Notes under the pieces: generated by a model | Seen by the model: the letters and a program-made list of their open reading frames with translations, nothing else | The model's database searches: none | Told to the model about the DNA's origin: nothing | Made by a program: the position numbers and the translations under genes | Shown here: positions 62,423 through 64,000 of the stretch, one piece after another | Layout of the letters: every line of letters begins with the position of its first letter | Position numbering within the stretch: the stretch's first letter is position 1 | From: Zunongwangia mangrovi | Lineage (GTDB): Bacteria; Bacteroidota; Bacteroidia; Flavobacteriales; Flavobacteriaceae | Assembly (NCBI RefSeq): GCF_900112105.1 | Contig: NZ_FOKV01000008.1 | Span: 62,001 to 126,000, forward strand | Direction: 5' to 3' | Length of the DNA stretch: 64,000 bases

Positions 62423-62725
62423 ATGAAAGTAAACGTGCAATCTGTAAACTTTAACGCAGATAAGAAGCTGATTGATTTTATTCAGAAGAAAATGGATAAA
62501 CTTGAAAATTATTACAGCAAGGTTATTTATGCAGACGTTTTTTTGAAAGTTCAAAAAACCAGTGATAAAGAAAATAAGATTACAGAAATTTTACTTAGTA
62601 TTCCCGGTGGGGATGTTATGGTTAAAAAAACGTGTAAAACCTTTGAAGAGTGTGTAGATGAGTGTGTTAACTCTTTGCAGCGTCAATTAATTAAAAGGAA
62701 AGAGAAGTCGAAAGCATATGCTTAG
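62423..62725 (+). CDS. hpf: Ribosome hibernation-promoting factor (short HPF/RaiA)
   Basis: A 100-residue protein of the HPF/YfiA family, short form. KVNVQSVNFNADKKLIDFIQKKMDKLENYY (in part), VFLKVQK and FEECVDECVNSLQRQLIKRKEK give the beta-alpha-beta3-alpha layout. It binds the decoding region of the 30S subunit in stationary phase. It starts 33 nt after the recombinase gene, in the same orientation; this pairing with xer and rpsU is common in Flavobacteriia. Confidence 0.92.
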   Translation: MKVNVQSVNFNADKKLIDFIQKKMDKLENYYSKVIYADVFLKVQKTSDKENKITEILLSIPGGDVMVKKTCKTFEECVDECVNSLQRQLIKRKEKSKAYA

Positions 62726-62748
62726 AAAAAAAATCTCAAAAATATATT

Positions 62749-62777
62749 TTGAGAACTAAATAATTTATATACATTTG
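62749..62777 (+). promoter_or_regulatory. Promoter of the tRNA-tuf operon
   Basis: TTG (62749-62751), 18 nt, then TACATTTG (62770-62777), a full TAnnTTTG. Transcription would start near 62783, that is, inside the hairpin that follows. Confidence 0.7.
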
Positions 62778-62779
62778 CA

Positions 62780-62806
62780 GTCCGTTAGAAATAGCGGACT
62801 TTTTTA
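62780..62806 (+). terminator. GAAA-tetraloop terminator-like hairpin just after the tRNA promoter
   Basis: GTCCGTTA (62780-62787), GAAA loop, TAGCGGAC (62792-62799), then six T. Eight base pairs with one G-T. It may end hpf transcription, or act on the tRNA transcript itself because the promoter lies directly ahead. Confidence 0.65.
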
Positions 62807-62823
62807 TTGTAAAAAGTAAGTTT

Positions 62824-62897
62824 GCCGATGTAGCTCAGCTGGCTAGAGCAGCTGATTTGTAATCAGCAGGTCGTGGGTTCGAGTCCCTCCATCGGCT
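62824..62897 (+). tRNA. tRNA-Thr (TGT)
   Basis: Acceptor GCCGATG pairs with CATCGGC, discriminator T. Anticodon stem GCTGA/TCAGC holds the loop TTTGTAA with anticodon TGT. T arm GTGGG-TTCGAGT-CCCTC is normal. CCA is not encoded. Confidence 0.97.
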
Positions 62898-62960
62898 CTT
62901 GAAATTTTGAATCTGAAAGCTTTAGTTTTGCTAACTTATTAAGAGTTAAATAACTAAAAA

Positions 62961-62984
62961 TTTTTCAAAAAATTTTTGAAAAAA
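62961..62984 (+). terminator. AT-only palindrome between tRNA-Thr and the tRNA-Tyr promoter
   Basis: TTTTTCAAAAAA is followed at once by TTTTTGAAAAAA, a perfect dyad with no spare loop. It could be a weak terminator or processing site; it holds no T-run beyond the dyad. Confidence 0.35.
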
Positions 62985-62987
62985 GCT

Positions 62988-63018
62988 TTGGATGGTGCTG
63001 TAAAATTACTTTAATTTG
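62988..63018 (+). promoter_or_regulatory. Candidate promoter of tRNA-Tyr
   Basis: TTG (62988-62990), 20 nt, then TTAATTTG (63011-63018), one mismatch. The leader to the tRNA start (63092) contains ATACCAT (about 63031) inverted as ATGGTAT (about 63075), so it may fold. Confidence 0.5.
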
Positions 63019-63091
63019 CAGCCGTTTTGATACCATCATAAAGCTGGCCTTCGGGTTGTAGTTCTATGAAATAATGGTATAATAGTTTTGA

Positions 63092-63174
63092 GGGGAGATA
63101 CTCAAGCGGCCAACGAGGACAGACTGTAAATCTGTTGGTTTTTACCTTCGCAGGTTCGAATCCTGCTCTCCCCA
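63092..63174 (+). tRNA. tRNA-Tyr (GTA)
   Basis: Acceptor GGGGAGA pairs with TCTCCCC; discriminator A. Anticodon stem ACAGA/TCTGT encloses CTGTAAA, anticodon GTA. The long variable arm (around TTGGTTTTTACCTTC) is as expected for class II tRNA-Tyr. Confidence 0.97.
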
Positions 63175-63184
63175 CTTAAAATAG

Positions 63185-63210
63185 AACAACAAAATCATTT
63201 TGTTGTTTTT
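63185..63210 (+). terminator. Terminator-like hairpin between tRNA-Tyr and tRNA-Gly
   Basis: AACAACAAAA (63185-63194), loop TCA, TTTTGTTGTT (63198-63207), then TTT. Ten base pairs, all but the stem's G-C pairs are A-T. Confidence 0.6.
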
Positions 63211-63212
63211 AT

Positions 63213-63285
63213 GCGGGAGTAGCTCAGTTGGTAGAGCGTCAGCCTTCCAAGCTGAATGTCGCCGGTTCGAACCCGGTCTCCCGCT
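63213..63285 (+). tRNA. tRNA-Gly (TCC)
   Basis: Acceptor GCGGGAG pairs with CTCCCGC; discriminator T. Anticodon loop CTTCCAA gives TCC. D and T arms are regular. Confidence 0.97.
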
Positions 63286-63316
63286 CTACAAAATTATTAA
63301 ATGAGATCAATAATAT

Positions 63317-63347
63317 CCGTAAGCTGCGACGTGGCTTATGGTTTTTG
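63317..63347 (+). terminator. Terminator-like hairpin between tRNA-Gly and tRNA-Thr
   Basis: CCGTAAGC (63317-63324) pairs with GCTTATGG (63334-63341) with one G-T, followed by TTTTTG. A second small hairpin, CGATAG/CTATCG (63363-63379), lies 7 nt before the next tRNA. Confidence 0.55.
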
Positions 63348-63385
63348 TTGTTTAAAGCAATCCGATAGTTGGGCTATCGATGTTT

Positions 63386-63457
63386 GCCGACGTAGCTCAG
63401 GGGTAGAGCGCTTCCTTGGTAAGGAAGAGGTCACGAGTTCAATTCTCGTCGTTGGCT
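63386..63457 (+). tRNA. tRNA-Thr (GGT)
   Basis: Acceptor GCCGACG pairs with CGTTGGC (one G-T); discriminator T. Anticodon stem CTTCC/GGAAG with loop TTGGTAA gives GGT. Placed 58 nt before tuf, as in many bacteria. Confidence 0.97.
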
Positions 63458-63514
63458 CTGGTTTAGTATAAAATTGAACACTAATATATAACTAAGATTA
63501 AATAAGTATTAATT

Positions 63515-64000
63515 ATGGCAAAGGAAACTTATGATCGTTCCAAACCGCACCTTAATATTGGTACGATTGGACACGTGGATCACGGAAAAACTACTTTAAC
63601 TGCAGCTATTACTAAAGTATTAGCTGATGCTGGATATTCTGAAGCTAGTGCATTCGATCAAATCGATAACGCTCCTGAGGAAAAAGAAAGAGGTATTACT
63701 ATTAACTCTTCTCACGTAGAGTACGCGACTGCAAACCGTCACTATGCTCACGTTGACTGTCCAGGTCACGCCGATTACGTAAAGAACATGGTAACTGGTG
63801 CTGCTCAGATGGACGGTGCTATCCTTGTTGTAGCTGCGACTGATGGTCCTATGCCACAAACTCGTGAGCACATCCTTCTTGGTCGTCAGGTTGGTATTCC
63901 AAGAATCGTTGTGTTCTTAAACAAAGTTGACCTTGTAGATGATGAGGAGCTTCTTGAGCTAGTAGAAATGGAGGTAAGAGATCTTCTTTCTTTCTATGAG
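63515..64000 (+). CDS. tuf: Elongation factor Tu, 5' part (cut by window end)
   Basis: Delivers aminoacyl-tRNA to the ribosome. The visible 162 residues carry the G1 loop GHVDHGKTT (about 19-27), switch [13 protein letters not shown] (about 59-70), G3 DCPGHADY (about 81-88) and the start of G4, NKVD (about 136-139). The ATG at 63515 is preceded by an A/T-rich leader without a Shine-Dalgarno. Codons are more uniform than in other genes, as expected for a highly expressed gene. Probably transcribed with the tRNAs upstream. Cut by the window edge, not damaged. Confidence 0.98.
   Translation, partial: MAKETYDRSKPHLNIGTIGHVDHGKTTLTAAITKVLADAGYSEASAFDQIDNAPEEKERGITINSSHVEYATANRHYAHVDCPGHADYVKNMVTGAAQMDGAILVVAATDGPMPQTREHILLGRQVGIPRIVVFLNKVDLVDDEELLELVEMEVRDLLSFYE

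Overview
The window looks like a chromosomal segment of a marine-type flavobacterium (Bacteroidota). The evidence is the low GC content, promoters of the TTG-N19-TAnnTTTG type, an almost complete lack of Shine-Dalgarno sequences except at rpsU, and typical family content: SprB-like repeats, Gmad2, DUF2851, DUF1343 and a Wza/tyrosine-kinase polysaccharide locus. It is also the usual tRNA-Thr/Tyr/Gly/Thr-tuf neighbourhood. The genus cannot be fixed from the sequence alone.

1-3.2 kb: the start of a MacB/LolD-like ABC ATPase, a SAM methyltransferase and an ABC-F ATPase, all on the minus strand. 3.3-36.1 kb: a very large surface polysaccharide (capsule/EPS) operon, all on the plus strand, with genes mostly overlapping by 1-11 nt. 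It opens with an OPX/Wza lipoprotein, a Wzc-like co-polymerase/BY-kinase with a (Tyr-Gly)n tail, and a Wzm/Wzt ABC exporter. A sulfotransferase and about 18 glycosyltransferases follow, mixed with a GT10 fucosyltransferase, a pyruvyltransferase, a nonulosonate module (NeuA fused to a HAD phosphatase, plus a short NeuB), a GT42-like candidate sialyl/Kdn-transferase, a methyltransferase and a Wzy/WaaL-like membrane protein. It ends with the initiating polyprenyl-phosphate glycosyl-1-phosphate transferase. Together these genes could build, decorate and export an acidic, sulfated, pyruvylated, fucose- and nonulosonate-containing glycan.

36.3-50.3 kb: housekeeping genes: lnt, pssA, lptB, an AhpD-like protein, tatC, kdsD, recQ, a zinc-protease lipoprotein, two methyltransferases, a YkgJ-type cysteine-cluster protein, a NamZ/DUF1343 lipoprotein, a LolC/E-type permease and an NlpE lipoprotein. 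Two copies of a hairpin-rich intergenic repeat lie here. 50.4-61.1 kb: a cystathionine-beta-synthase/cysteine-synthase-like enzyme, two paralogous sodium:alanine symporters carrying unusual exported N-terminal domains, and between them a Gmad2 lipoprotein, an SGNH hydrolase, DUF2851 and PspC proteins. A helix-hairpin-helix protein and an acyl-CoA dehydrogenase follow. The last has a 118-bp inverted-repeat element in front of it and a duplicated scrap of its own 3' end behind it.

61.1-64 kb: translation genes: rpsU with a full Shine-Dalgarno, a Xer recombinase, a short hibernation factor, four tRNAs separated by hairpins, and the 5' part of tuf, cut by the window edge.

The most interesting candidates are the compact Kdn-like pathway with its GT42-like transferase, the symporter fusions containing a lipoyl-like barrel, the Tyr-Gly tail encoded by a hexanucleotide repeat, and the MITE-like element.
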